DNA of 64,000 nt, taken from JAHEEM01 sp036396795. Its GTDB lineage: Bacteria; Pseudomonadota; Gammaproteobacteria; Steroidobacterales; Rariloculaceae. Where the stretch lies: the NCBI GenBank assembly GCA_036396795.1, contig DASWKF010000017.1, positions 124,001 through 188,000 of the forward strand, written 5' to 3'. Positions 8,278 through 17,142 of this stretch are shown in pieces (the stretch's first letter is position 1; each line of letters opens with the position of its first letter). Position numbers and translations under genes: made by a program. The notes below the pieces were generated by a model. The model saw nothing but the letters and a program-made list of their open reading frames with translations. It searched no databases and was not told where the DNA came from.

Positions 8278-9297
8278 ATGAGGAATCAGGCAGCCTTCGC
8301 CGCGGCGTCTTTCACGCTCGCCTGCGCGGCTTTCGGTCATCACAGCGACGTCGGCCTGCAGATGGATGCGGTGACGACCTTCGAGGGGATCGTCACCGAA
8401 TACACGCTGCGCAATCCTCACAGCTATTTCACCGTCGCAACCACGGACGAAAACGCCGAATCGGTCACCTGGACCGTGCAAATGGGCTCGGCGATCTCGG
8501 TTTCGCGCAGAGGATGGACGCGCGACACGCTTGCACTCAACGACCGGGTGATCGTCGGCGTGCATGCGGCGCGCGACGGGCGGCCGTACGGGCTGCTCGC
8601 AACGCTCGAGAAGGAAGGTGTGCCTATCTCCTATGCGCGGTTGCCGAACCCGGTGACGGTGAGCACGACGAGCCTCGAAGGCCGGTGGATCATCGATCGG
8701 GCGAGCCTCCCCGAGGACTACCCCGGAGGCCTCGACCAGCTCACGCTTCAAGATCTTGCCTTGACCGAGAAAGGCCGGGCCGCGCTGGCGGCGTTCAGTC
8801 AGAACTCCGAGGAGAATCCGGAGCTCGCCTGCATATCGAAGCCGACGCCGGGAGGAATCGTCTATACGGACATTTACCCGATCGAGATCGAGTTCGTGCA
8901 GGGCAACGAGATCATCATGATCCGCAGCCAGTACTTCGATCAGGAGCGCACCGTGTACATGGACGGTCGACCGCATCCCGACCTCGACCAGCGTTGGCAC
9001 GAAGGCCATTCGATCGGCTGGTGGGAAGGCGAGGTGCTGATCGTGGATACGCGGAATTTTGCGGACAACCGATCGCCCTACCAGAACGGCATTCCCTCGG
9101 GGGCGCAAAAGCACGTCGTCGAGCGTTACGAGCTGCAGCCGAGCGGCACACACATGACGGTCGAGTTCACGCTCGAGGATCCTGAATATCTCGTCGGATC
9201 GATGACTCACAGGAGAGACTTGGTCTATTCGCCGCAGCTGGAGATGACGCCATTCAATTGCGATCTCGAAGCGACGCGACGCTACCTGCCTCGATAG
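8278..9297 (+). CDS. DUF6152 family exported protein, long form (copy 4)
   Basis: 339 residues; the ATG follows GAGAGGGGGAC. The leader MRNQAAFAAASFTLACAAFG is followed by HHSDVG. LRNPHS (His48), WTVQMG and R-D-T-L-A-L-N-D-R-V mark DUF6152. The C-terminal domain has YMDGRPHPD, GHSIGWWEGEVLIVDTRNFAD, NRSPYQNGIPSG, ERYEL and PFNCD. It is closest to copy 3. As in the other long copies, the second domain is the kind also found alone in acidobacterial and proteobacterial exported proteins of unknown function. Confidence 0.75.
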   Translation: MRNQAAFAAASFTLACAAFGHHSDVGLQMDAVTTFEGIVTEYTLRNPHSYFTVATTDENAESVTWTVQMGSAISVSRRGWTRDTLALNDRVIVGVHAARDGRPYGLLATLEKEGVPISYARLPNPVTVSTTSLEGRWIIDRASLPEDYPGGLDQLTLQDLALTEKGRAALAAFSQNSEENPELACISKPTPGGIVYTDIYPIEIEFVQGNEIIMIRSQYFDQERTVYMDGRPHPDLDQRWHEGHSIGWWEGEVLIVDTRNFADNRSPYQNGIPSGAQKHVVERYELQPSGTHMTVEFTLEDPEYLVGSMTHRRDLVYSPQLEMTPFNCDLEATRRYLPR

Positions 9298-9322
9298 CGG
9301 CCCATCCAGACGGCTGTGCGTA

Positions 9323-10228
9323 ATGCGTTACCGGTACTTCATCTGTGACGTCTTCACGGATCGGCCTTTCTGCGGCAATCAGTTGGCCGTGTTGCCCGAA
9401 GCCGAAGGTCTCAGCGATCTCCAGATGCAGCAGATTGCGCGCGAATTCAATTTCTCCGAGACGACCTTCGTCTTCCCGGCCGAGGCGGGCCATACGCGCA
9501 AGGTACGAATATTCACGCCGACGAAAGAGCTGCCGTTCGCGGGCCATCCCAACCTCGGCACGGCCCACGTGCTCGCGGTCGACGGCGCTTTCGGCGCTTT
9601 CGAGGCAATGAAGACCGTAACTTTCGAAGAGGGCGCCGGACCGGTGCGTATCTCGATCCACCGGCGCGAGGACGAGCGGTTATGGTGCGAGCTGGAGGCG
9701 CCGCAAGGCCTGACGCTCGGCGGCCCTATCTCCCCGCAGAGGATGGCGTCGATTCTTGCCCTGGAGCCGGGAGACATCGTCACGGACGTGCATCTCCCCA
9801 TGGTTGCCTCCGTAGGCCTGCCGTTCTTGGTCGCCGAGATCAAAGACAGAAGCGCTCTGGCGCGAGCTCGGGTCGACCTGACCGAGCTCGGCAAGCTCGC
9901 GGCGGAAGGAATCTGCCACGATCTTCACATCTACGTGCGCAGCGAACACGAGTTTGATATTCGGGCTCGCATGTTCGCGCCGCTCGACGGCGTGCCCGAA
10001 GATCCGGCGACCGGCAGCGCGAATTGCGCTCTGGCGGGGTTGCTGAGCGCGTTTCAGCCTGAGGAACACGGGAATTTCAGTTGGCGCATCGCTCAAGGCA
10101 TGGAAATGGGCAGGCCGAGCATTCTGGACGCGCGCACGGAGAAACGAAACGGGTCCGTTGCCAGATGCTGGATCGGCGGCGTAAGCGTCCTTGTCAGCGA
10201 AGGAACAATCACTGCCGTTCCGCCCTAA
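9323..10228 (+). CDS. PhzF family phenazine-biosynthesis-like isomerase/epimerase
   Basis: 301 residues, the normal family length, cytoplasmic with no signal peptide. Family hallmarks are visible: the start RYFICDVFTDRPFCGNQLAV, the catalytic Glu46 in NFSETTFV (equivalent to Glu45 of PhzF), TPTKELPFAGHPNLGTAH, and the C-terminal DPATGSANCALAG. The two diaminopimelate-epimerase-like halves form the active-site cleft. Most PhzF homologues lie outside phenazine clusters, and no phenazine genes are seen here, so the substrate is unknown. It starts 25 bases after DUF6152 copy 4. Confidence 0.9.
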   Translation: MRYRYFICDVFTDRPFCGNQLAVLPEAEGLSDLQMQQIAREFNFSETTFVFPAEAGHTRKVRIFTPTKELPFAGHPNLGTAHVLAVDGAFGAFEAMKTVTFEEGAGPVRISIHRREDERLWCELEAPQGLTLGGPISPQRMASILALEPGDIVTDVHLPMVASVGLPFLVAEIKDRSALARARVDLTELGKLAAEGICHDLHIYVRSEHEFDIRARMFAPLDGVPEDPATGSANCALAGLLSAFQPEEHGNFSWRIAQGMEMGRPSILDARTEKRNGSVARCWIGGVSVLVSEGTITAVPP

Positions 10229-10303
10229 AATGCGTTAGATTTGCTCCAGGCGGCGGAGACGACCCGAGGTTCTTTGCAGCTTCACCAATTCAGGAGCCCT
10301 TCT

Positions 10304-10723
10304 GTGTTCCACAAGCCCAGAGACACATCAGTGGGGAATTCCGTTCTTGCGACGAAAGTCCGATTCGCCGCGAGCGCACTATCCTCGGATGAGGATCTCA
10401 CCATCGAGGGCATCGTCGAGGGCAGCATCGCCAATCGGAGTCACCAGGTGACCATCGGCAGAAGCGGCCGGGTAAAGGCCGACGTGCATGCGAGAATCAT
10501 CGTCGTGGAGGGGACCATCGAGGGAGATTTGTTGGGCGAGGAAGCCGTGCACATGCGGCGCACCGCGCGAGTCGTCGGCAATGTGACCTCGCCTCGGATC
10601 ACGCTCGAGGACGGCGCGACGGTGAAAGGCAACATCAGGACCTCCGGGCGGTCGCCTGCCGCGCCACGTGCCGCGGCGGAGCAAGCCCCGCCGCCGCCCG
10701 CCGGGAGCATGCGAGCTCAATAG
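10304..10723 (+). CDS. bactofilin family cytoskeletal protein
   Basis: 139 residues from a GTG with CAGGAG 7 bases upstream, giving the typical MF start; a TTG further upstream would add 21 unconserved residues. The central region is a right-handed beta-helix with regular hydrophobic repeats (LTIEGIVEGSIAN, VTIGRSGRVKADVHA, IIVVEGTIEGDLLGEE, VRITLEDGATVKGNI-type rungs), flanked by short disordered ends, the last being Pro-rich. Bactofilins polymerise without nucleotide and organise cell shape or localised wall synthesis. The usual neighbouring M23 peptidase is missing; instead an MBL-fold gene starts one base after the stop. Confidence 0.88.
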   Translation: MFHKPRDTSVGNSVLATKVRFAASALSSDEDLTIEGIVEGSIANRSHQVTIGRSGRVKADVHARIIVVEGTIEGDLLGEEAVHMRRTARVVGNVTSPRITLEDGATVKGNIRTSGRSPAAPRAAAEQAPPPPAGSMRAQ

Positions 10724-10724
10724 G

Positions 10725-11849
10725 ATGCGCCGCGCCATCCCCATGTTGCTGGCCGTCGGGCTCGTCGCCCCGGTGCACTACGCGTGGGCACAGGGTCCGG
10801 AGAGCCTGCGGATCTATGTCATCGACGTCGAAGGCGGCGGCGCAACCTTGTTCGTTCCGCCATCGGGCGAGTCGCTGCTCATTGATACCGGTAACGGCGG
10901 CGACGCGGCCGCACGGGACGCGGGCCGGATCATGGAGGCGATCGAAGACGCCGGCCTCGACCGCCTCGACCACGTGATCATCACTCACTATCACGGCGAT
11001 CACATCGGCGGTCTGGCCGAGCTGGCCACGCGGATCCCGATCGGCCACTTCATCGATCATGGGCCGAACGTTCAGCCCGAGGGATCGGGCGCGGCCCACC
11101 TGCCGCGCTACGAGGAGCTATCCCGGCAGGCGCAGCACACTGTTGTCAAGTCCGGGGATCGCATTCCCGTATCGGGGCTCTATATCCGTGTCGTCGCCTC
11201 CGCCGGGCAGGTGATCGCGACGGCGCTGCCGGGCGCCGGCGAATCCAATCCGCATTGCGCGAATGTCGACCCTATCGCGCCCGATCTCACGGAGAACGCG
11301 CAGTCCGTAGCGGTATCCATCGAGTTCGGACGCTTCCGCGTAGCGCACCTGGGCGATCTGACGTGGAACGGCGAGCTCGAGCTGATGTGCCCTGAGAACA
11401 AGTTCGGCACGGCCGATCTCTTCATTGTGTCGCACCATGCACAGCAGCGCCCGGCCTCGATGTCGAACTCCAGACCGCTGGTGCATGGCTTGGGTCCGCG
11501 GGTGGCGATCTCGAGCAACGGCATCCGCAAGGGCGCGCAGGTCGCTGCGATGCAGATCCTCTTTACCTCGCCGGGTCTCGAGGACCTGTGGCAGCTGCAC
11601 TTCTCCGAGTTCAGTGGGCAGGAATACACGGTGCCGGGATTGTTCATCGCCAATCGATACGACGGCGAGACCTACATCCCGGTCGCACCCACGGCCGCGC
11701 AATCGCCGACGCCCTCGGATCCGCCGATCCCGCCGCACGACGGGCCGGCGTTTTATTTCAAGGTCACGGCGCAAGAAGATGGGACGTTCACCGTGACGAA
11801 TACACGGAACGGGTTCTCGAAGACCTACGAGGCGGTATCGGGAGGCTGA
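10725..11849 (+). CDS. exported MBL-fold hydrolase (ComEC/Rec2 C-terminal-like)
   Basis: 374 residues from the ATG one base after the bactofilin stop. Signal peptide MRRAIPMLLAVGLVAPVHYAWAQ. The start of the fold reads IYVIDVEGGGATLFVPPSGESLLIDTG, followed by zinc motif THYHGDHIGG and later AHLGDLTWNGE and IVSHHAQ. This is the stand-alone version of the MBL domain found at the end of ComEC. The C-terminal tail has a Pro-rich linker and a small beta segment (FYFKVTAQEDGTFTVTNTRNGFSK). Spacing suggests translational coupling with bactofilin. Substrate unknown; phosphodiester substrates are typical for this subgroup. Confidence 0.78.
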   Translation: MRRAIPMLLAVGLVAPVHYAWAQGPESLRIYVIDVEGGGATLFVPPSGESLLIDTGNGGDAAARDAGRIMEAIEDAGLDRLDHVIITHYHGDHIGGLAELATRIPIGHFIDHGPNVQPEGSGAAHLPRYEELSRQAQHTVVKSGDRIPVSGLYIRVVASAGQVIATALPGAGESNPHCANVDPIAPDLTENAQSVAVSIEFGRFRVAHLGDLTWNGELELMCPENKFGTADLFIVSHHAQQRPASMSNSRPLVHGLGPRVAISSNGIRKGAQVAAMQILFTSPGLEDLWQLHFSEFSGQEYTVPGLFIANRYDGETYIPVAPTAAQSPTPSDPPIPPHDGPAFYFKVTAQEDGTFTVTNTRNGFSKTYEAVSGG

Positions 11850-11946
11850 TCAGAAACGCTTGAAAGGAGATTGACACGGCGTCGATCGCTCACCGACAGT
11901 GGCGTTCGTTGGGGAGGCCACGTCGGAAGTTGAACAGGGGGGACTC

Positions 11947-12999
11947 ATGAAACGACATCTTCGGATGATAACTCTGGGCCTGGCCGGCATTGCCGTCTCA
12001 GGCGGTGGCGCGGGCGCGCAAACGCCTCAGCAACACGGCGCGGACTGGCCCGACTGGGCTTACGGTTATCTGGCTCCGCTTTCCGAGGGCGATCTAGTCG
12101 CGCCTCCCTGTCCGCTGACGGCCAATCCGCTCGACTGCCGACACGCCAGCGAGCCGGATACGGACGACGGCAACAAGCGCAGCTTGCCCGACACGACCCT
12201 GTCCTTTACGGAGTATGAGGCGAACTTCGGTTACGGCCCCGCGGACTGGTTCCCGGGGGACCACCCGCCGATGCCCGACATCGTGGCGCACGGTAAGCAA
12301 AGCGCCGGGGTGCGTGCCTGCTCGCTGTGTCACTACCCCAACGGCCAGGGCAAGATGGAGAACGCGCATGTCGCAGGTCTCCCCAAGGCCTACATCCTCC
12401 AGCAGCTCGAAGCGTTTGAGAAAGGTGACCGCCACAACGCGGATCCGCGCAAGGCGAACACCAACGAGATGGCGAGAATGCCCAGAGGGATGACCGACGC
12501 CGAGAAGGAGCAGGCTGCCGAATACTTCTCCTCGATGCCGTTTCGCCCGTGGGTTCGCGTCGTCGAAGCCGACGAAGTGCCGACGGTGCGCGTCACCGAG
12601 GGCGGGCTCATGATACCGATCGAGGGTGCGCTGCCGATGCCGATCGGCCGGCGCATCATCGAGGTGCCCGAGCACGCGGAGCGGATGGAGATCATGCGCG
12701 ATCCGAGATCGGGATTTATCACCTATGTGCCGGTCGGCAGCCTGGCTGCGGGTGAGGCGCTCGTGACCACCGGCGCCGGCAAGACGATACAGTGCAGCCT
12801 GTGCCACGGCCCGGGGCAAAAAGGCCTCGGCGACATTCCCGGCATCGCGGGTCGGACCGCGAGCTACACGATGCGGCAGCTGTGGGACTTCAAGCAGGGC
12901 GCGCGCAAGAGCCCGGGGGCGATGCAGCCCGTGGTGCAGAATCTGAGCTCCGAGGATCTGCTCAACATCGTGGCCTATTTGGCCTCGCTCGAGCCCTGA
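11947..12999 (+). CDS. dihaem c-type cytochrome (cytochrome c4-like)
   Basis: 350 residues; ATG preceded by GGGGGGAC. Signal peptide MKRHLRMITLGLAGIAVSGGGAGAQ. Two CXXCH haem sites, CSLCH (about residue 127) and CSLCH (about 284), each lie in a cytochrome c class I domain with a distal Met region (ARMPRGMTDAEKEQAAEYFSSM; a SPGAMQPVVQNLSSEDLLNIVAYLASL end). The first about 100 residues carry an extra segment with two cysteines (APPCPLTANPLDC). It probably transfers electrons for one of the periplasmic oxidoreductases of this region. The last four residues abut a convergent gene. Confidence 0.85.
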   Translation: MKRHLRMITLGLAGIAVSGGGAGAQTPQQHGADWPDWAYGYLAPLSEGDLVAPPCPLTANPLDCRHASEPDTDDGNKRSLPDTTLSFTEYEANFGYGPADWFPGDHPPMPDIVAHGKQSAGVRACSLCHYPNGQGKMENAHVAGLPKAYILQQLEAFEKGDRHNADPRKANTNEMARMPRGMTDAEKEQAAEYFSSMPFRPWVRVVEADEVPTVRVTEGGLMIPIEGALPMPIGRRIIEVPEHAERMEIMRDPRSGFITYVPVGSLAAGEALVTTGAGKTIQCSLCHGPGQKGLGDIPGIAGRTASYTMRQLWDFKQGARKSPGAMQPVVQNLSSEDLLNIVAYLASLEP

Positions 13000-13017
13000 G
13001 CCGGCGCACGCGAGCTC

Positions 13018-13854
13018 TCAGAGCTGCGTGGTGCGCGCGATGACCGCCTTGACGAGCTGGACCAGGCCCCAGAGAAATACGAGCGGCAGGATGATCGTCT
13101 GAAACACGAAGATGACGATCAGCTCGATGATGTGCTCCACGGAGTCGGATACCTGTTGGCGAAGATTCTCCAGCCGCTCGCGGGCGTTGAGCGTGCGTAG
13201 CGTATCGCCCAGCATCGCGCCGAGCTGATCGACGAGCGAAGAGTCTTCGGCCGGCGGCGGCGCGGTCTCGGCGTTGAATTCCTCGATTTCTTCGCTGGTG
13301 GCCTCGATCGCCTGCGTCGCCGCCGTGTGCTGCTCGGCGAGGAAGGTCTCGAAAAACAAGCTCGAGAACACCATCAGCGCCGGAATCGCGAATCGCAGCA
13401 GGCTCGCGATCAGCAGCCCGCGCAAGGCCATGCGCGCCGGCAGCGACGCTATCGGCGGCGCCCAGACGATGATCAGGCTCAAGGCCGCGGCGATCACCAG
13501 CGCCGCGCTGACGCCCCACCAGGCCGTGACTCGGAGCAGCACGTTCTGCAGGCCCAGCGAGCTCGTCGCGACGAGCATCACGCCGGAGAATTGCTCGATC
13601 AGATCGTTGATGGGGTCGAGCACCTCACCGATGCTCAAGTTGACGCCGATACCGCCCGGCTCGAGCGAAAGCTCCGTGCCTTGCGCCGCGGAAATGACGC
13701 CGTTGAGCGTGCGCGCCGCGGCGAAGGTCAGGAGCGCGCGCCCGAAAGTGTCCGCGGCATAGTCGCGCGCAAGCTCGTCGACGCGCCCGGTAGCGGCGGC
13801 CGCCGTCGCCGCGAGCGCGAAAACGGTCCAGAGCAGCTTGCGGGTCAGCGTCAT
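13018..13854 (-). CDS. predicted inner-membrane protein, unknown function
   Basis: 278 residues with about four hydrophobic segments: a signal-like start (LLWTVFALAATAAAATG), about residues 108-132, about 145-170 and a C-terminal one (about 245-270). A hydrophilic, helical, acidic region lies between the third and fourth (EATSEEIEEFNAETAPPP and on), with possible coiled-coil character. No motif is recognised. It is convergent with the cytochrome c gene and reads in the same direction as the NnrU-family gene 54 bases upstream. Confidence 0.6.
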   Translation of the reverse strand: MTLTRKLLWTVFALAATAAAATGRVDELARDYAADTFGRALLTFAAARTLNGVISAAQGTELSLEPGGIGVNLSIGEVLDPINDLIEQFSGVMLVATSSLGLQNVLLRVTAWWGVSAALVIAAALSLIIVWAPPIASLPARMALRGLLIASLLRFAIPALMVFSSLFFETFLAEQHTAATQAIEATSEEIEEFNAETAPPPAEDSSLVDQLGAMLGDTLRTLNARERLENLRQQVSDSVEHIIELIVIFVFQTIILPLVFLWGLVQLVKAVIARTTQL

Positions 13855-13908
13855 CGGCCTGCGGCCTCGGGATTCGAGCGCGCGTGCCGCAGTCCCACGG
13901 CGGGGCCG

Positions 13909-14496
13909 CTAGATCCGCGGCAGTATGACCGGAACACCGATGAGCATCGCGTGCAGGCCCGCGATGAATGCGAGATAGATGCCGACGCCGAGGCCGACCG
14001 CGATGACGTCGTTCCACGGCGAGGCGGGAAGGCTCGGCACGGGGCGCACCGGGCGGTATTTCAGCGACACGCGCGTGGCGCCGGCCCACACGAGAAACGA
14101 GCCGAACAGCAGGACGTCGGCGAGCGTGCCGTTGGCGAGCAGATGCGCTATCGCCCAGATTTTGGTCGCGACCAGCAACGGATGCTTGAGCCGCGTGCGA
14201 ATGCGGCCGGGCAGATAGGCCGCCAGCAGCAGCGGAAAGACGAATACGAGCAGCAGCGTGGCGGCGTCGCGCAGCCACGACGGCGGCGCGTAGAGGAACA
14301 CCGGCGCTTGGCGCGCGATGCCGTAGCCGCGAATAACGAGCACCAGGCCGACGAGGGCGACGGCGGCATAGCCCGCCTGCCAGAGCGGCCGGCCGATACG
14401 AGCGATGCAGCGGTCGCGCCAGCTCCAGGACACGATGGAGATCGAATGCACGCCCAGAAAAACTACCAGGCCGATGATCAGCGTCGTCATGTTCAT
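13909..14496 (-). CDS. NnrU family membrane protein
   Basis: 195 residues, about six transmembrane segments. The start MTTLIIGLVVFLGVHSISIV, the GRPLWQAGYAAVALVGLVLV strand and the later RIRTRLKHPLLVATKIWAIAHLLANG match NnrU (related to the isoprenylcysteine methyltransferase fold). The RLKHP-x(8)-WA-x-AHLLANG run is the family hallmark. NnrU was named from nitric-oxide reductase regions, but no denitrification genes are seen here, so only the family name is supported. Confidence 0.82.
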   Translation of the reverse strand: MNMTTLIIGLVVFLGVHSISIVSWSWRDRCIARIGRPLWQAGYAAVALVGLVLVIRGYGIARQAPVFLYAPPSWLRDAATLLLVFVFPLLLAAYLPGRIRTRLKHPLLVATKIWAIAHLLANGTLADVLLFGSFLVWAGATRVSLKYRPVRPVPSLPASPWNDVIAVGLGVGIYLAFIAGLHAMLIGVPVILPRI

Positions 14497-14651
14497 CTCC
14501 GCAAACCGGCCGCGTCATAATGCCCGAATTCGCCGCAAGCCGGTATGCGCCGGGGCGGGGTTCCCGCCCGGCGCGACCCGGGTTCCACGGTGTCAGCCTG
14601 GCACTGGCGGCTTTTCGTTGCTTTAATTGCGCACCAAATGGGAGGCCGACA

Positions 14652-15296
14652 GTGACAGGCTACGCGGCGACGCCGGGAGAGTCCGCCTACCGGCTCCGGG
14701 AGGACTTCAAGCTCGACACGATGGACATCGTCGTGGCGGTGCTGCTGGGCGTCATCCAGGCGGTCATCGAGATCGTCGGCCTGCTGGGGTTCCTCGAGCG
14801 CACGGTCTGGGCGGCAGGACCGGTGGGCTTCGCCATCTACGCGTTCTACAACGGCACCACCTGGATCTTGTTCTATGCCGGTGTCTATCTTCGCAAGCGC
14901 GCCGTCGTGCCGGTTCTGGCGGTGGTCGTCACCGCGCTCGTGCGTTGGTTCGCAGGCGATCCGGACGGCCCGATCCTGCTGTTCTACGGCCTGTTCCCGG
15001 CGGCCTTCGGCGCCGCCGTATTCGCGCTGCTGCGCTGGCGCGGCGGCCGGTTGCTGTTTGCCGCCGCGGTAGCCGTGACCTCCGTGGCCAATCAGGTGGC
15101 GCTGTTCATCGGTCAAGGCGGATTTCAGCTCGCCGAGGGCGCGACCTGGGCGCTGATCTCGATGTCGATCGCTGCCGGCGGCGGCCTGCTCTGGGGCATC
15201 GCTTCGTGGTATCTGGGGCGTGGCCTCGAGCGTGCCGGCGTGCCCTCCGTGGACAAGCCGCCGGCGCTCGGCGGCGCCCGCAGAGCGCACGCGTGA
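14652..15296 (+). CDS. ECF transporter S component (YkoE-like), substrate unassigned
   Basis: 214 residues from a GTG with GGGAGG upstream. An in-frame ATG 44 codons earlier would add an unlikely Arg/Pro-rich leader. About six transmembrane helices run from residue 25 on (MDIVVAVLLGVIQAVIEIVG, then FAIYAFYNGTTWILFYAGVY and others). It is identified mainly by position: directly followed by a duplicated ATPase and a T component, the order of Bacillus ykoE-ykoD-ykoC. YkoE proteins bind thiamine precursors, but no TPP or cobalamin riboswitch was found in the upstream gap. Substrate assignment is therefore open. Confidence 0.7.
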   Translation: MTGYAATPGESAYRLREDFKLDTMDIVVAVLLGVIQAVIEIVGLLGFLERTVWAAGPVGFAIYAFYNGTTWILFYAGVYLRKRAVVPVLAVVVTALVRWFAGDPDGPILLFYGLFPAAFGAAVFALLRWRGGRLLFAAAVAVTSVANQVALFIGQGGFQLAEGATWALISMSIAAGGGLLWGIASWYLGRGLERAGVPSVDKPPALGGARRAHA

Positions 15297-15318
15297 GCCG
15301 GATGCGGCCTCGGCGCGC

Positions 15319-17142
15319 GTGGGCAATATCGCCGACCTCGACACCAGCCGTCACCGGGCGTCGAGGGTGACGGGCGAGACCGCGCTCGCGCTGGAGGCCT
15401 ACAGCTTCTGGTTCAAGCCCCAGGGCGGTCAGCCGGAAGGCCCTGCCGCGCTCGATGACGTGAGCTTCGAGGTCGAGGCGGGATCCTTCGTGTTGATCCT
15501 CGGGCGGAGCGGCTCCGGCAAGAGCACGTTGGCGCTGAATCTCGTCGGCATCTATCCCGACTATTTCGGCGGTCGCAACCAGGGCTTGATGCGGGTGCGG
15601 CACCCAGAGCGCGGGCTGATCAACCGTCGCGAGCTCGAGGCCGCGGAACGCTTCAAGCTCGTCAACATGTTGTTCCAGAATCCCGAGGACCAGATCGTCA
15701 CCTTGACGGTGGAGGAGGAGGTCGCGTTCGCGCTCGAAAACTACCTGTTTCCGCCGCAGGAGATTCACCGGCGCATCGACCGGGCGCTCGAGCTCGTGGG
15801 CTTGAGCGGCTTGCGGCAACGCGAGACCCTGCATCTCTCCGGCGGCGAGAAGCAGCGCGTGGCGCTGGCGGCGATGCTGGCGTTGGAGCCGTCGGTGTTG
15901 ATCCTCGACGAGCCGACGTCGAACCTCGATCCGGCCGGAACCGCGGAGGTTCTCGCGACCATCGATCACGTGCGCGACGAGCTTGGGCTCACGGTCATGG
16001 TGGTCGAGCACGAGGTCGACGAGGTGTTCGACCGCGTCGACTCCGTGCTGCTCGTCGAGGATCGGCGCGTCGTCGGCCCGCTCTCGCCGCGCGAGTTCAT
16101 CGCGAGCCGCGGTCTTCAGATTCGCGACGAGATGGGCTTGTGGATTCCGCAGGCTTCGGAGGTCGGGCTCGAGCTCGAGCGCGCCGGCATCGAGCTCGGC
16201 AGACCCGTGCCGCTCAACGGGCCCGAGCTCGTTACCGGTGTGGAGCGGCTCGGCTTGAGGTTTTCGGCTCGAAAGGAACCGCGTGTGCCTTCGCGGGCGG
16301 CCTCCGAGGCGTCGCCGGAGCCTGCGATCGAGGTCAGAAACGTCTCGTTCTCTTACGGCGAGCACGCGGTCCTCAAGAACGTGAGCTTTGAGGCGCGGCG
16401 CAGAGAGCTGCTGGCGATCGTCGGTCAGAACGGCTCCGGCAAGTCGACGCTCGCGTCGCTCTTCAACGGCATCGCCTCACCCGATGCCGGCACGGTGTTG
16501 GTCGAGGGCGTGCCCACGGGAGAATACGAGTTCGCGCACCTCGCCAAACGAGTCGCGTATATCTTTCAAGTGCCGGAAAAACAGTTCGTCTGCCGCACGG
16601 TGTTCGACGAGATCGCCCATGGCTTGCGCGCGCTGGGCATGAGCGAGGCCCGAGTCGAGGAGCGCGCCGTCGAGATCCTCGAATCGGTGCGCCTGCTGGA
16701 GCGGCGCGACGCAAGCCCCTATGTGCTCAGCCATGGGCAGAAGCGCCGACTGTCCGTCGCGGCGATGGTCGTCGGCAAGCCCGACGTCGTCGTTCTCGAC
16801 GAGCCGACCTTCGGTCAGGACTTCCATCAGGCGCGCAACCTGATGCAGCTCTTGCGCGACTTGGCCGATGACGGCGCGGCCGTGGTCTTCATCACGCACG
16901 ACATGCGCCTGGTGGCCGAATATGCCGACCGCGCATCGGTGCTCTGCCGCGGCGAGATCATTTTCGATGGCAGCCCCGATGAGCTGTTCGCGGCTCGCGA
17001 GGTGCTCGATCGGGCGAAGCTCAAGCCGCCGTCAGTCTACGAGTTCTCGGCTAAGCTCATCGGCGAGCCGGTGCTCACCACGGCCGAGCTCGTGAAGCGC
17101 ATACAGGAGGCGGCCCGTGGCCCACGTCGAACTGTCGTTTAA
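15319..17142 (+). CDS. ECF transporter duplicated ATPase (EcfA1-EcfA2 fused)
   Basis: 607 residues from the chosen GTG; another GTG 16 codons later is possible. Two ABC ATPase domains lie in tandem. Domain 1 has GRSGSGKST (about residue 62), LSGGEKQR (about 173) and VLILDEPTSNLD (about 193). Domain 2 has GQNGSGKST (about 370), LSHGQKRR (about 470) and VVVLDEPTFGQD (about 489). Both have Q-loops (FQNPEDQ, FQVPEKQ) and H-loops. The FQxPExQ form is typical of ECF/CbiO ATPases. It starts about 23 bases after the S component and overlaps the T component by 26 bases. Confidence 0.9.
   Translation: MGNIADLDTSRHRASRVTGETALALEAYSFWFKPQGGQPEGPAALDDVSFEVEAGSFVLILGRSGSGKSTLALNLVGIYPDYFGGRNQGLMRVRHPERGLINRRELEAAERFKLVNMLFQNPEDQIVTLTVEEEVAFALENYLFPPQEIHRRIDRALELVGLSGLRQRETLHLSGGEKQRVALAAMLALEPSVLILDEPTSNLDPAGTAEVLATIDHVRDELGLTVMVVEHEVDEVFDRVDSVLLVEDRRVVGPLSPREFIASRGLQIRDEMGLWIPQASEVGLELERAGIELGRPVPLNGPELVTGVERLGLRFSARKEPRVPSRAASEASPEPAIEVRNVSFSYGEHAVLKNVSFEARRRELLAIVGQNGSGKSTLASLFNGIASPDAGTVLVEGVPTGEYEFAHLAKRVAYIFQVPEKQFVCRTVFDEIAHGLRALGMSEARVEERAVEILESVRLLERRDASPYVLSHGQKRRLSVAAMVVGKPDVVVLDEPTFGQDFHQARNLMQLLRDLADDGAAVVFITHDMRLVAEYADRASVLCRGEIIFDGSPDELFAAREVLDRAKLKPPSVYEFSAKLIGEPVLTTAELVKRIQEAARGPRRTVV

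Noticed and set aside
8161..9210. Upstream extension of the TonB-like - strand frame
   Set aside because: It runs antisense through DUF6152 copy 4; the Met at 8160 precedes the first membrane helix and is the more likely start.
14497..14651. Possible riboswitch before the ECF transporter
   Set aside because: Searched by eye for TPP and cobalamin core sequences; none matched, only GC-rich short hairpins.
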